In this document: positions 15,149-22,889 of the stretch, piece by piece
Layout: each line of letters starts with the position of its first letter
Position numbering within the stretch: the stretch's first letter is position 1
From: Microcaldota archaeon
Lineage (GTDB): Archaea > Micrarchaeota > Micrarchaeia > Micrarchaeales > Micrarchaeaceae
NCBI GenBank assembly: GCA_021827605.1
Contig: JAKAVF010000017.1
Location: forward strand, 1 to 35,224
Reading direction: 5' to 3'
Length of the DNA stretch: 35,224 nucleotides
Notes under the pieces: generated by a model
What the model was told of the DNA's origin: nothing
The model's database searches: none
What the model saw: only the letters and a program-made list of their open reading frames with translations
Made by a program: the position numbers and the translations under genes

Positions 15149-15270
15149 CAGAGTACACCAAGGAAACAAGCAGAGAAACCACATTTGGGATCCTCAGGGA
15201 GTTTGCGGAAACTTCTCCAAAGACGCATGGTTCTCCCGCAGTCTTAAAATATGGCGGTGTCACTTGTTGA
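15106..15270 (+). other. Coding-like remnant in the convergent gap, no start codon
   Basis: In a frame different from the dehydrogenase, an open stretch runs from 15106 to a stop at 15268-15270. The part beyond the dehydrogenase stop reads like ordinary protein (AIAEYTKETSRETTFGIL, then REFAETSPKTHGSPAVL). There is no ATG, GTG or TTG in the stretch. It could be the decayed end of a lost gene, or chance. Confidence 0.2.
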
Positions 15271-16858
15271 CTCTTGCGTTATGCTCCATCAGCTTATTTA
15301 TCTGGCTAACAGCCTTGACTATATCAGCCTTTGGTCTTGCTAATGCAAGCCTTACGTTGTCATGGATACCAGGCGCCTCAAAGTTAAAGTAATAGGATAC
15401 TGGTATAACCGCAACTCCATAATCCTCTTTCAGTTTTTCTGCAAAATCTAGATCGCTCATCCCAGTCTTGCTTACATCTAGCATGCAAACCGAAGATCCC
15501 TCAAGCGGATGCAGCCCGATTTCGGGGTCAATATTCGCTTTTATGTAATTGTAATTTTCTGCGACGGTCTCATTCAGGTGTTTAATATAATCCCCAAACC
15601 TTCCATCGCTGAGTATGCCAGAGAGAAGGCTTAAGTCATATTTGTTAAGTTGGAAAAACAGGTTGTCGATTCTATGCAACAGCCTCTCCTCTATACCCTT
15701 AGAGTAGGCTATGCAAGCGAACTTCGATCCATCCAAACCGAGTATCTTGCCAGTATCGCCTATGATCATATACGAGGGCTTGTGCGGAAGCTTAATCTCG
15801 GTTAACAGTGGAACCTTCGCGCCGAATGGCGTGATTTGGGCAAATACAGAATCCAGGATTAGCAGTCTCTTTCCATCACAGAGTTTCGCCACCTCATCGA
15901 TGGTCTTTTGCGTATGCACCTTTCCAATCGGATTTTCAGGCACAGTAAGGACTATCGCGACAGTCCTTTTCGTGATTTTCTTTCTCAAGTCATCTATATC
16001 TGGAGTAAAATCCTTGCGCCTCTTTGCATAGACTATATTTCCACCAAGCGATCTGACAATGTTTGGGTACGCATCGTATCCAGGCTCGAACATTATTACC
16101 TCATCCCCGGGAGTAATTATCGCATGGTCTATTGCAATAAGGAGCGCATAAGTAGCGGTCTGGACAAGTTGTATATTCTCCGTCTTGAAAACATTCGAGA
16201 AGTACTTTTTAATTTTGGCGATTAATTCACTGCTGTCGGCATCTCTCAATGCTTGGCTTGCGCTCGATCTATAATCCTCAATCCATTTTGGGTTTATTCC
16301 TGAAGGGTAGCTCGCCGTCAGGTTAATTATACCGTCCCCTTTTAGGTATAGTTCCCTCTCGAGCGCTGTTTCCTTGGAGGTCCTTGGGCCAAAGAACAGT
16401 GGCTCTTCAAGCGCAACATTCCATATCACGTCGAAGAACTGTTTATAAAGCAAGAATATTGTTGGATTCTCAAAAATATCTATACGCAACTTGTCCTTTG
16501 CAAAGGTGGCAACACCAACCTTCCCATCCCAGAGATAGAAGTCCGCATCAACATTCACCAGGTGCTCCGGTATGAACCGTGCAGAGAAGTGGTTTATCCA
16601 TGCCGGGTTGCTGAAGTGGCTGTGCACTACTTCTATATTTTCTGGTGTATCAGTAGCTATGAAACTGTCATGCCTATTCTTCTTTGCAATCCTATCCCTA
16701 TAATCAACTACAATATCCCTGAAACTTGGGTGCATTTTCTTCTTTATGTTCACATATCCGAATACATCGCCTTCTCCCGCTGCAACCGACATGAGCAATG
16801 CACCGTATAGCGCAGTGTCCTGTTCCGAGACTGTATAATCATCTTTCTTCCTAACCAT
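15260..16858 (-). CDS. PLP-dependent aminotransferase (class I/II) with N-terminal sensor-like domain
   Basis: The 532-residue protein is about 140 residues longer than a normal fold-type I aminotransferase. The C-terminal part (about 165-525) is the enzyme: a Gly-rich start, TATYALLIAID (234-244), the NPIG motif (309-312), DSVFA (336-340, Asp contacting the PLP nitrogen) and DTGKILGLDGSK (368-379), where Lys371 is the likely Schiff-base lysine. The N-terminal 150 residues contain RFIPEHL, FYLWDGKVGVATF and IDIFENPTIFLLYKQFFDVIW. This resembles the effector-binding, PLD-like domain found in archaeal TrmB-type regulators. The amino acid substrate is unknown. A TTTAAA about 25 bases upstream of the ATG suggests a leaderless transcript, divergent from the GNAT gene. 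Confidence 0.85.
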   Translation of the reverse strand: MVRKKDDYTVSEQDTALYGALLMSVAAGEGDVFGYVNIKKKMHPSFRDIVVDYRDRIAKKNRHDSFIATDTPENIEVVHSHFSNPAWINHFSARFIPEHLVNVDADFYLWDGKVGVATFAKDKLRIDIFENPTIFLLYKQFFDVIWNVALEEPLFFGPRTSKETALERELYLKGDGIINLTASYPSGINPKWIEDYRSSASQALRDADSSELIAKIKKYFSNVFKTENIQLVQTATYALLIAIDHAIITPGDEVIMFEPGYDAYPNIVRSLGGNIVYAKRRKDFTPDIDDLRKKITKRTVAIVLTVPENPIGKVHTQKTIDEVAKLCDGKRLLILDSVFAQITPFGAKVPLLTEIKLPHKPSYMIIGDTGKILGLDGSKFACIAYSKGIEERLLHRIDNLFFQLNKYDLSLLSGILSDGRFGDYIKHLNETVAENYNYIKANIDPEIGLHPLEGSSVCMLDVSKTGMSDLDFAEKLKEDYGVAVIPVSYYFNFEAPGIHDNVRLALARPKADIVKAVSQINKLMEHNARVNK

Positions 16859-16916
16859 GCTTAAATATTATAACGGCTACTTTAAAAGGTTTTCATGGAT
16901 AAAAAATGGCACAATG

Positions 16917-16938
16917 CATATAATCACGCTTAAAGTAT
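16917..16938 (+). promoter_or_regulatory. Promoter region of the GNAT gene
   Basis: GCATATAATC (16917-16926) lies about 28 bases upstream of the ATG at 16949, the right distance for a leaderless transcript. CTTAAAGTATA follows closer to the start. Confidence 0.4.
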
Positions 16939-16948
16939 ATGTATCTAT

Positions 16949-17431
16949 ATGAGGACCAAAGCTGTAAGAATAAGTAAGATTGACGTAAAAGCGAATTTAG
17001 AAAAGCTATTTGCACTAGATGTTGAAATCGCAAAGGCAGCGCCAACACTTTTATCTCTGGAGACAAAAGAGAAACTTTTCAACTTTTTAATGGAAGAGCA
17101 CGACTCAGAAACCTGGGTGCTAAAAGACCAGAATGGACGGTTCCTCGGTTACCTGTCAATTGTAGATAAGCCAAAAGAGGCTGCTCTAGAAATCCTGAAT
17201 ATAGGTATTGACCCCGAATTTCAGGGTAAGGGACACGGCAGGGAGATGATAGAGTTTGCTGAGAAAATAGCAGTAGAGTCCGGAAGGGGAAAGATCACGA
17301 CAGTCACAAATAAAAAGAACTTGAAAGCGATAGGCTTTTTCAAACATCTAGGCTACAAGATTGTTAAGGCGATAGATAATTATTACGGCGATGGAGAAAC
17401 AAGGTACCTATTTGAGAAAAGTCTAGAGTAA
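16949..17431 (+). CDS. GNAT family N-acetyltransferase
   Basis: The 160-residue protein has the GNAT acetyl-CoA loop DPEFQGKGHGREMI (about 92-105), preceded by the beta strand EILNIGI. NKKNLKAIGFFKHLGYKIV (about 122-140) is the usual motif B, where the substrate-facing tail begins. The N-terminal half is helical. GNAT proteins acetylate amines of small molecules, proteins or rRNA-associated targets; nothing in the sequence gives the substrate. It is divergent from the aminotransferase and converges on sepF. Confidence 0.85.
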   Translation: MRTKAVRISKIDVKANLEKLFALDVEIAKAAPTLLSLETKEKLFNFLMEEHDSETWVLKDQNGRFLGYLSIVDKPKEAALEILNIGIDPEFQGKGHGREMIEFAEKIAVESGRGKITTVTNKKNLKAIGFFKHLGYKIVKAIDNYYGDGETRYLFEKSLE

Positions 17432-17490
17432 AAATACAAAAGAAAAAGTAGATGAAAATTAAAAATAAAAGAAACGCGACAAAAGAGGGA

Positions 17491-17868
17491 TTACTTCTTC
17501 TGCGCTGGCTTCCTGCTCTTTATTATCTTGACCTTTGAAGGGGTCAGGAGGATCTTTTCTTCGTCAAGCCTTGCTATGTCGCCGTTCGTCTTCTCGACAT
17601 ACTGCTTGAGCGAGTCAATCATCGTCTTGAGCGTGTTCGGCCTCTTCGCCATCTCTGATACGTTGAGGAGTATTATGTTCTTCTTCTGGAGCTCGGACTG
17701 TATTATAGCTAGGTCTGATTCCTGCTGCAGTGCGAGTGGCTTTACATAGAAGTCTGCGGGTTCGCTCATAACATCTACATTTTCCATTTCCTCGGAGTTC
17801 ATCCACTCTTCTACGTTCATTTCCTTCTGTGTGCCAAGTACTCCTCCTAGCTTGTTGAAAATTCCCAT
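17491..17868 (-). CDS. sepF: Cell division protein SepF (archaeal FtsZ membrane anchor)
   Basis: The 125-residue protein has the archaeal SepF layout. The N-terminal MGIFNKLGGVLG is a candidate membrane-binding amphipathic helix. A polar linker follows, then the DUF552 core: YVKPLALQQESDLAIIQSEL (from about 41), KNIILLNVSEMAKRP, and GDIARLDEEKILLTPSKVKI (from about 95). SepF dimers bind the FtsZ C-terminus and tie the ring to the membrane in archaea lacking FtsA. GGTGA lies five bases upstream of the ATG, and GTATTTAAAA (reverse of 17917-17926) is the likely TATA box. It lies about 8 kb from the ftsZ pair. Confidence 0.92.
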   Translation of the reverse strand: MGIFNKLGGVLGTQKEMNVEEWMNSEEMENVDVMSEPADFYVKPLALQQESDLAIIQSELQKKNIILLNVSEMAKRPNTLKTMIDSLKQYVEKTNGDIARLDEEKILLTPSKVKIIKSRKPAQKK

Positions 17869-18029
17869 TTAATTCACCATTTCGGTCGCGTTTACGTAAT
17901 TAGATGCTACATTCTGTTTTAAATACTTTATCATTTTTTCTTTTGACGGGGCTCTCCCGTAAAACACACGGAAGTGCGCTGGAAAACCAAGGCTTAAAAA
18001 GGTTTCATGATAATTACCAACGGAGGACC

Positions 18030-18398
18030 ATGATAAAGCTAAAGCGGATTTATGAGAGACCTGAGGTCACAGATGGCCTGAGGATCCTCGTCGACAGGTT
18101 GTGGCCGAGGGGCGTGAGAAGGAGCACAGCCAATGTGGACATCTGGCTCAGGGATGTCGGCCCTACCGATGAGCTGAGGAAATGGTTTGCTCACGACCCA
18201 AAGAAATGGGTAAGGTTCAAGGAGAAGTATGTCAAGGAACTGAAGGAGAATCCCGCATTTGAGGACCTTGTCGACCTCGCGCGCACGAATGACCCCCTTA
18301 CTCTGCTATATTCAACGCAGGACACGAAGCACAACCAGGCTATAGTCGTGAAATCTATGCTGGAAAAGGCTCTCAAAAAGAGGGCTGTAGTCCAGTGA
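18030..18398 (+). CDS. DUF488 family protein (YeaO-like)
   Basis: This 122-residue protein matches the DUF488/YeaO family: KLKRIYERPE start, ILVDRLWPRGVRR (about 19-31), LRKWFAHDPKKW (about 49-60) and the C-terminal LLYSTQDTKHNQAIV (about 91-105). The family is widespread and uncharacterised. I chose the ATG at 18030 because GGAGG lies four bases upstream and family members begin there; upstream in-frame codons would add 42 atypical residues. The stop codon abuts the stop of the opposite-strand neighbour with no spacer. Confidence 0.88.
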   Translation: MIKLKRIYERPEVTDGLRILVDRLWPRGVRRSTANVDIWLRDVGPTDELRKWFAHDPKKWVRFKEKYVKELKENPAFEDLVDLARTNDPLTLLYSTQDTKHNQAIVVKSMLEKALKKRAVVQ

Positions 18399-19091
18399 TC
18401 AGCCGGTTGCTGTTGTACTCCTTGGTTCTGGAGCGATAAGCGCGTTTGCCTGTTCCACCATTGCATCAATCAGGTCACCTTCAGCGTGATCCTTAGATAT
18501 CAGCCTTCTGTACACCTCTTCTCCTATTGTTGAGAGTCTTACCCCTCCGCCTTCCGCCATCATAACGAGATCGAGTTCCTCAAGCTCCATCCAGTCGAAA
18601 TCAGCCGTGAATTCCTCCATCCCGAATATCCTTGCTGCGGTTGCGGCGTCACATCTGCCCTTCTTCCCTATTGCGATAAGCTGCGCAATCCTATGCGACG
18701 CATTCCCTCCATATCCGAACGTCGCAAGCATCTCATGGAACGCATTTTCGGCGTTTATTTTCCTCGACTCCTTCGTGGCGCCAAACAGCTCCTCCCAATT
18801 CTCATCGAAATCCCTCAGCCTCTCTACCACCTCTGCCCCCCTGTCCGTTATAAGATAGAATCCATCTCCAAACTTGGCGAGGAGCCCGTTGTCCACAAGG
18901 TCATCGAGCGTGAACGCCCTGCCTTCAAGTCCGCCGATCCTCCTTCCGGCCAGCTCTGCAGTCTTGTTTATGCCCTTCTCAGAAGCGCAGCCGAAATATA
19001 CAGCAAAAAGCTGTGCTCCAGCATATTCGTCTCGCGTGATGTCCTTTGTCACCGTTATGTTTCCCAATAAGATGTCCTTAGTTTCAGGCAT
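18399..19091 (-). CDS. Unknown protein, two winged-helix-like segments
   Basis: I do not recognise this 230-residue acidic protein. Two segments look like helix-turn-helix/wing ends: LDDLVDNGLLAKFGDGFYLITDRGAEVV (about 62-89) and LEELDLVMMAEGGGVRLSTIGEEVY (about 172-196). A central NASHRIAQLIAIGKKGRCDAATAARIFG may be a third helical unit. This pattern occurs in transcription regulators and in some DNA-repair accessory proteins. The ATG lies just beneath a TATTTATATT box (reverse strand, about 19120), so the transcript may be leaderless. It is divergent from the MoxR gene. A regulatory role is inference only. Confidence 0.7.
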   Translation of the reverse strand: MPETKDILLGNITVTKDITRDEYAGAQLFAVYFGCASEKGINKTAELAGRRIGGLEGRAFTLDDLVDNGLLAKFGDGFYLITDRGAEVVERLRDFDENWEELFGATKESRKINAENAFHEMLATFGYGGNASHRIAQLIAIGKKGRCDAATAARIFGMEEFTADFDWMELEELDLVMMAEGGGVRLSTIGEEVYRRLISKDHAEGDLIDAMVEQANALIAPEPRSTTATG

Positions 19092-19156
19092 TGTATCGCT
19101 AAGACTACTCCGTTTTCAAAATATAAATAGATTGCTGGAGGGTCCACAGCAAAGGA

Positions 19157-19164
19157 TTTATAAG
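19157..19164 (+). promoter_or_regulatory. TATA box for MoxR gene
   Basis: ATTTATAA around 19157-19164, followed by GCATCC, predicts a transcript start near 19185, about 12 bases before the ATG pair at 19197/19200. Confidence 0.5.
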
Positions 19165-19196
19165 CATCCTTTCTTTTATAGTCTAGTTGATCGTCC

Positions 19197-20108
19197 ATGA
19201 TGGATCCACAGTCAGCGTACCAGGCGGTATTGAAGGAAGTCAAGAAGAAGATTTCCGGAAAGTCTGACGTAATCGAGCTCATGTTCATCGCCCTCGTAGC
19301 AAACGGGCACTGCCTTCTTGAAGGTGTACCCGGAGTAGCAAAGACAACGATGACAAAGACGCTCTCCGACGCCATCCAGGCGGAGTTCGGTAGAATCCAG
19401 GGAACCCCAGATCTCACGCCTAGAGACATAGTCGGCTACACATATCTCGACGAGAACAACAACATCCAGCTCAAGAAGGGTCCGGTCTTCACCAACATAC
19501 TGCTTGTCGACGAATTGAACAGGTCCCCTCCTAGGACCATGGCAGCACTGCTCGAGACGCTCGAAGAGCGCCAAGTGACCCTCGGGAACGCAACGCTTCC
19601 ACTTTACAAGCCTTTCATAGCATTCGCTACGCAGAACCCGCTCAATATCGAGGGAACAGTCCCGATACCTAAGGTTCTCGCCGACAGGTTCCTGATGAGG
19701 ATTGCAGTTGGGTATCCTACGATGGAGGAAGAGGAGGCGATGCTGAGGATAAAGGAGAGCGAGCTGAAGGTGGAGACGCAGAAGATAATCGGCACCGCGG
19801 ACATAATCGCATATCAGGATATGGTGAATGAGATCATCATGCCTGACGATGTAGCGAAGTACATAACGCAGATGGTGAACGCCACGCGAACAGACATACA
19901 CGTGATCATGGGAGGAAGCCCAAGGGCTGAGATAGCGTTCATGCGCTGTGGAAAGGCAAAGGCGCTGATCGAGGGAAGGAAAGAGATGACTATAGACGAC
20001 GTCAAATTCCTGGCGAGGCCAGTGCTCAGCCACAGGATTGCGGTGAAGTCGACCGGAGGGCTCGGGGTAAACGGGATAATAGACGGGATAGTTGCAACTT
20101 TGCATTAA
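19197..20108 (+). CDS. MoxR-family AAA+ ATPase
   Basis: The 303-residue protein has Walker A GVPGVAKT (43-50), Walker B LLVDELNR (102-109), the MoxR-typical SPPRTMAALLETLEERQVTL (from about 110), sensor 1 ATQNPLNIEGT (from about 144) and an arginine-finger region ADRFLMR. MoxR ATPases are chaperone-like and usually act with von Willebrand factor A proteins encoded next door (metal insertion, complex maturation, stress). No VWA gene is visible here; the following gene is a pilin-like protein whose start lies 10 bases past this stop. Adjacent ATG codons at 19197 and 19200 are both possible starts. Confidence 0.92.
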   Translation: MMDPQSAYQAVLKEVKKKISGKSDVIELMFIALVANGHCLLEGVPGVAKTTMTKTLSDAIQAEFGRIQGTPDLTPRDIVGYTYLDENNNIQLKKGPVFTNILLVDELNRSPPRTMAALLETLEERQVTLGNATLPLYKPFIAFATQNPLNIEGTVPIPKVLADRFLMRIAVGYPTMEEEEAMLRIKESELKVETQKIIGTADIIAYQDMVNEIIMPDDVAKYITQMVNATRTDIHVIMGGSPRAEIAFMRCGKAKALIEGRKEMTIDDVKFLARPVLSHRIAVKSTGGLGVNGIIDGIVATLH

Positions 20109-20118
20109 AGGGTTGTTT

Positions 20119-20598
20119 ATGGAAACAGCAATGAAAAATAAAAGGGCGCAGAGCGCAATAGAGTACCTTACCACTTACGGATGGGCCATTCTCATAATAA
20201 TTGTGGTGGTGGCTGCTCTCTATCGCCTTGGAATATTTAACCCGACAATCAGCACAACATGCATATTCCCAGCTGAGTTCGGCTGCCTTAGCGCAGTGCT
20301 CTATTCCTCGAACAGCACCCTCTATATAAATGTACAGCAGTCGCTGCAGACACCGATAACAATCACCGCATACGGATGCAACAACATGCGCACCCTAACG
20401 AATATGGTAGTGCCAAGCCCTATCACGCTTGGGATAGGCGGCAATACAACCCTCTCGATGCAGTGCTACCAGAACGGCAGCGTCGTTTCGCTGCTCCCCG
20501 GGCAGACATACAGCGGATTTGTCCTTATAAACTACACGAACCTGCAGAGTGGATTCCGCCACACAGCGCAGGGGACGCTGAAGGCAAAGGCGGTCTGA
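20119..20598 (+). CDS. Type IV pilin-like protein with class III signal peptide
   Basis: The 159-residue product begins METAMKNKRA then QSAIEYLTTYGWAILIII. This is the archaeal class III signal peptide (DUF361 pattern): a short basic leader, a cleavage site before Gln11, Glu at +5 of the mature protein, then a hydrophobic helix. The prepilin peptidase would cut after Ala10, and the helix packs into a pilus-like filament or anchors the protein outside. The remaining domain is rich in Thr, Ser and Asn with several N-x-T/S sequons (NST, NTT, NGS and NYT) and four cysteines that could pair. ATG at 20131 is an alternative start. No pilus ATPase or membrane platform gene is present nearby. Confidence 0.83.
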   Translation: METAMKNKRAQSAIEYLTTYGWAILIIIVVVAALYRLGIFNPTISTTCIFPAEFGCLSAVLYSSNSTLYINVQQSLQTPITITAYGCNNMRTLTNMVVPSPITLGIGGNTTLSMQCYQNGSVVSLLPGQTYSGFVLINYTNLQSGFRHTAQGTLKAKAV

Positions 20599-20648
20599 TT
20601 CCTGGGATTACGATTAATTACGAGAAGGAGATATTTGCAGATGCAGGA

Positions 20649-20828
20649 ATGAAAACCGATGGAATATCAGTTGTGACCACAAACTATGTCCCGGGAAACA
20701 TGATAACATCCGCCGTAGTAAGACTAACCTGCAAAGACATAGCATCTATTGAAGATTATTTTTCCTGTCCTCCCATCTGTATCACTAATTCAAACTGGCT
20801 TGATAAGGTTTATATACCATACGCATAA
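20649..20828 (+). CDS. Possible small protein, Cys-containing (uncertain)
   Basis: After the pilin-like gene, an ATG at 20649 opens 59 codons: MKTDGISVVTTNYVPGN, then AVVRLTCKDIASIEDYF, SCPPIC, and a final LDKVYIPYA. Open reading continues upstream of the ATG in the same frame (EKEIFADAG), and a GAAGGAGA lies about 20 bases before it. Composition looks protein-like, but there is no family match I recognise. It could equally be the eroded end of a former gene. The convergent atpD ends 46 bases downstream. Confidence 0.3.
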   Translation: MKTDGISVVTTNYVPGNMITSAVVRLTCKDIASIEDYFSCPPICITNSNWLDKVYIPYA

Positions 20829-20874
20829 CCCACAGCAGTATATACAACTGACGAAGTCGCGCCTTTCTCAGTCG

Positions 20875-21507
20875 CTATTCTTTCCCCTTCGCGAGCCTCT
20901 TCTTGACGTGCTTCAGCGCTGAGAACATGTCCCTGTCCATCTCGTCAAGGCGCATGCTGATGTACTTCGAGCTCCTGTCCAGCTCTGGAATTAGGACGTA
21001 CTGAAGCGCGTTGACCCTCCTCTTTGTCTTATCGAGCTCAACCACAAGCCTTTTCAGCCCCTGCTCCCTCCTTGCTACGTTAATCACAAGGTCAGCGGCC
21101 TCTTCGAACGCATCCCTAACGTCGTCAACGGCTGTGCTTGTGGAAAGCACGCTGTAAGCGCCAAACACCCTTCCCTCCTTCTGGCTCACCGTGATCTCAG
21201 GGATACGGACACCCATCACGTTCTTTGTGTCCATCCTTATCCTGGATGATTCTTCTATACCCTCGGCTACTCTGTCGAGCTCGAAGTCGCCCACGAAAGT
21301 CGACGCCCTCGCCGCAGCGCCATATCCCCTGTCCAGCACGCCCTTCAGCTGCATCCTGCCCGTCTTTGACTCTCTGAGGATTCTCAGGAACTCTATAGCG
21401 ATCACCTCCCTCTTCCTCTTGAGTATGTCGTATCCGCGCTTCGCTCCAGATATCCTCTTCCTCGTCAGTATGAGGTTCATTCTTGTCGGGCTTGCCCTCT
21501 CCTTCAT
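20875..21507 (-). CDS. atpD: A-type ATP synthase subunit D (central stalk)
   Basis: The 210-residue protein has the long coiled-coil shape of subunit D, which forms the rotor shaft in the A3B3 head. It starts with [28 protein letters not shown] and ends with a second long helix containing [22 protein letters not shown]-type sequence (about 155-178). This is the family's most conserved block. The ATG overlaps the atpB stop by four bases (ATGA), indicating translational coupling. It is the last gene of the operon and converges on the small candidate gene upstream. Confidence 0.93.
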   Translation of the reverse strand: MKERASPTRMNLILTRKRISGAKRGYDILKRKREVIAIEFLRILRESKTGRMQLKGVLDRGYGAAARASTFVGDFELDRVAEGIEESSRIRMDTKNVMGVRIPEITVSQKEGRVFGAYSVLSTSTAVDDVRDAFEEAADLVINVARREQGLKRLVVELDKTKRRVNALQYVLIPELDRSSKYISMRLDEMDRDMFSALKHVKKRLAKGKE

Positions 21508-22889
21508 TTAACCACCTTTCTGTATTTCTTTATGAAGTCCCTGCTTATCCTGGTCATCTCGCTCTCAGGCAGCGCTGACAGCAGCTCCCATCCTATATCG
21601 AGCGTTTCCTCTATTGTCCTCCTCTCGTCGAACTTCTGCGCTATGAAGTTCTTCTCAAATGAATCGCCGAAGGAGAGGTAGAGCTTGTCAAGGTCGCTGA
21701 GCGCCTCCATTCCGACGATTGTGCTCAGGCTCCTCGCCTCCTGCGCCTTGGCATACGCACCATAAAGCTGGTCGGATACACCCCTGTGATCCTCCCTTGT
21801 CTTTCCTACTCCTATCCCCTGGTTCATCAGCCTTGAGAGCGAGCCTAGTGGGTTTATCGACGGATAGATTCCCTTGTTCTGCAGGTCCCTGCTAAGGAAT
21901 ATCTGCCCCTCTGTGACGTATCCGGTAAGGTCCGGCACAGGGTGCGTGACATCGTCCCCAGGCATTGAGACTATGTTGAGCTGCGTTATGCTGCCCTTCT
22001 TGTTCTTCAGTATGCCCGCCCTCTCGTAAACACTCGCGAAGTCTGTGTACATGTAGCCGGGATAGCCCCTCCTTCCGGGAACCTCGTCCCTGGAGCTGGA
22101 GAGCTCTCTGAGCGCCTCTGCGTAGTTGGTCATGTCGTTGAGTATCACAAGCACGTGCATCCCCTCCTCGAACGCGAGATATTCCGCTGTCGTTAGCGCG
22201 AGCCTTGGGGTGAGTATTCTTTCTATGCTCGGGCTGTCGGCGAGGTTCATGAAGGTGACGCTCCTTGAGAGCGACCCCGCCGTCCTGAATTCCTCTATGA
22301 AGTAGTTAGCGTCGTCGTATGTTATCCCTATCCCGGCGAAGACCACCGCGAATTCCTCGCTGCTCTTTCCCTTGACCTGCGCCTGTTTTGCGATCTGCGC
22401 AGCCAGCGCGTTGTGCTGAAGCCCCGCACCGGAGAAGATCGGGAGCTTCTGTCCCCTTACAAGCGTTATCAGCCCGTCTATCGCAGATATTCCTGTCTCT
22501 ATGAAGTCAGTAGGCACAGCCCTCGCTGTCGGGTTCATCGGCGAACCGTTCACATCAAGCTTGGTCTCTGGTATAACCTCAGCCTTTATGTCGATAGGCC
22601 TGCCCTCGCCGTTGAACACCCTGCCAAGCATATCTTCGGTTACCCCGAACTCGAATGTCTCTCCCAGGAATGTGACGCTGTTGTCACTTAGGTTAAGTCC
22701 ATCAGTCTGCCCGAATACCTGCACTATCGCGTAGGTGTCGCTGGTTTCGAGGACCTGTCCAAGCCTCTCCTCGCCGTTCTGGAGGTTTATCCTCACGAGC
22801 TCGTTGTACGCAGCCCTCCTCACGTTCTTGACTACTATGAGCGGCCCAGATATGCTTTCAATCGTCCTGTATTCTATTCCAAACTTCAT
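21504..22889 (-). CDS. atpB: A-type ATP synthase subunit B
   Basis: The 461-residue non-catalytic head subunit alternates with subunit A. It has the RecA-like fold but lacks a functional P-loop: the region reads [21 protein letters not shown] (about 148-168). Conserved blocks [47 protein letters not shown] and [12 protein letters not shown] are all present. Family length is normal. Its ATG overlaps the atpA stop by four bases. Confidence 0.97.
   Translation of the reverse strand: MKFGIEYRTIESISGPLIVVKNVRRAAYNELVRINLQNGEERLGQVLETSDTYAIVQVFGQTDGLNLSDNSVTFLGETFEFGVTEDMLGRVFNGEGRPIDIKAEVIPETKLDVNGSPMNPTARAVPTDFIETGISAIDGLITLVRGQKLPIFSGAGLQHNALAAQIAKQAQVKGKSSEEFAVVFAGIGITYDDANYFIEEFRTAGSLSRSVTFMNLADSPSIERILTPRLALTTAEYLAFEEGMHVLVILNDMTNYAEALRELSSSRDEVPGRRGYPGYMYTDFASVYERAGILKNKKGSITQLNIVSMPGDDVTHPVPDLTGYVTEGQIFLSRDLQNKGIYPSINPLGSLSRLMNQGIGVGKTREDHRGVSDQLYGAYAKAQEARSLSTIVGMEALSDLDKLYLSFGDSFEKNFIAQKFDERRTIEETLDIGWELLSALPESEMTRISRDFIKKYRKVVK

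Noticed and set aside
17940-17960. ACGGG/CCCGT hairpin upstream of the DUF488 gene as an RNA element
   Set aside because: Five-base stem with short loop only; too weak to separate from chance.
19212-20174. Long 320-residue reading frame on the minus strand across the MoxR gene
   Set aside because: Rich in His, Arg, Tyr and Cys with no family pattern, and exactly antisense to a clear MoxR ATPase. It is a codon-bias shadow.
20376-20648. Upstream part of the frame ending at 20828
   Set aside because: The first two thirds overlap the pilin-like gene in another frame and look like a shadow; only the last part is kept as a low-confidence feature.
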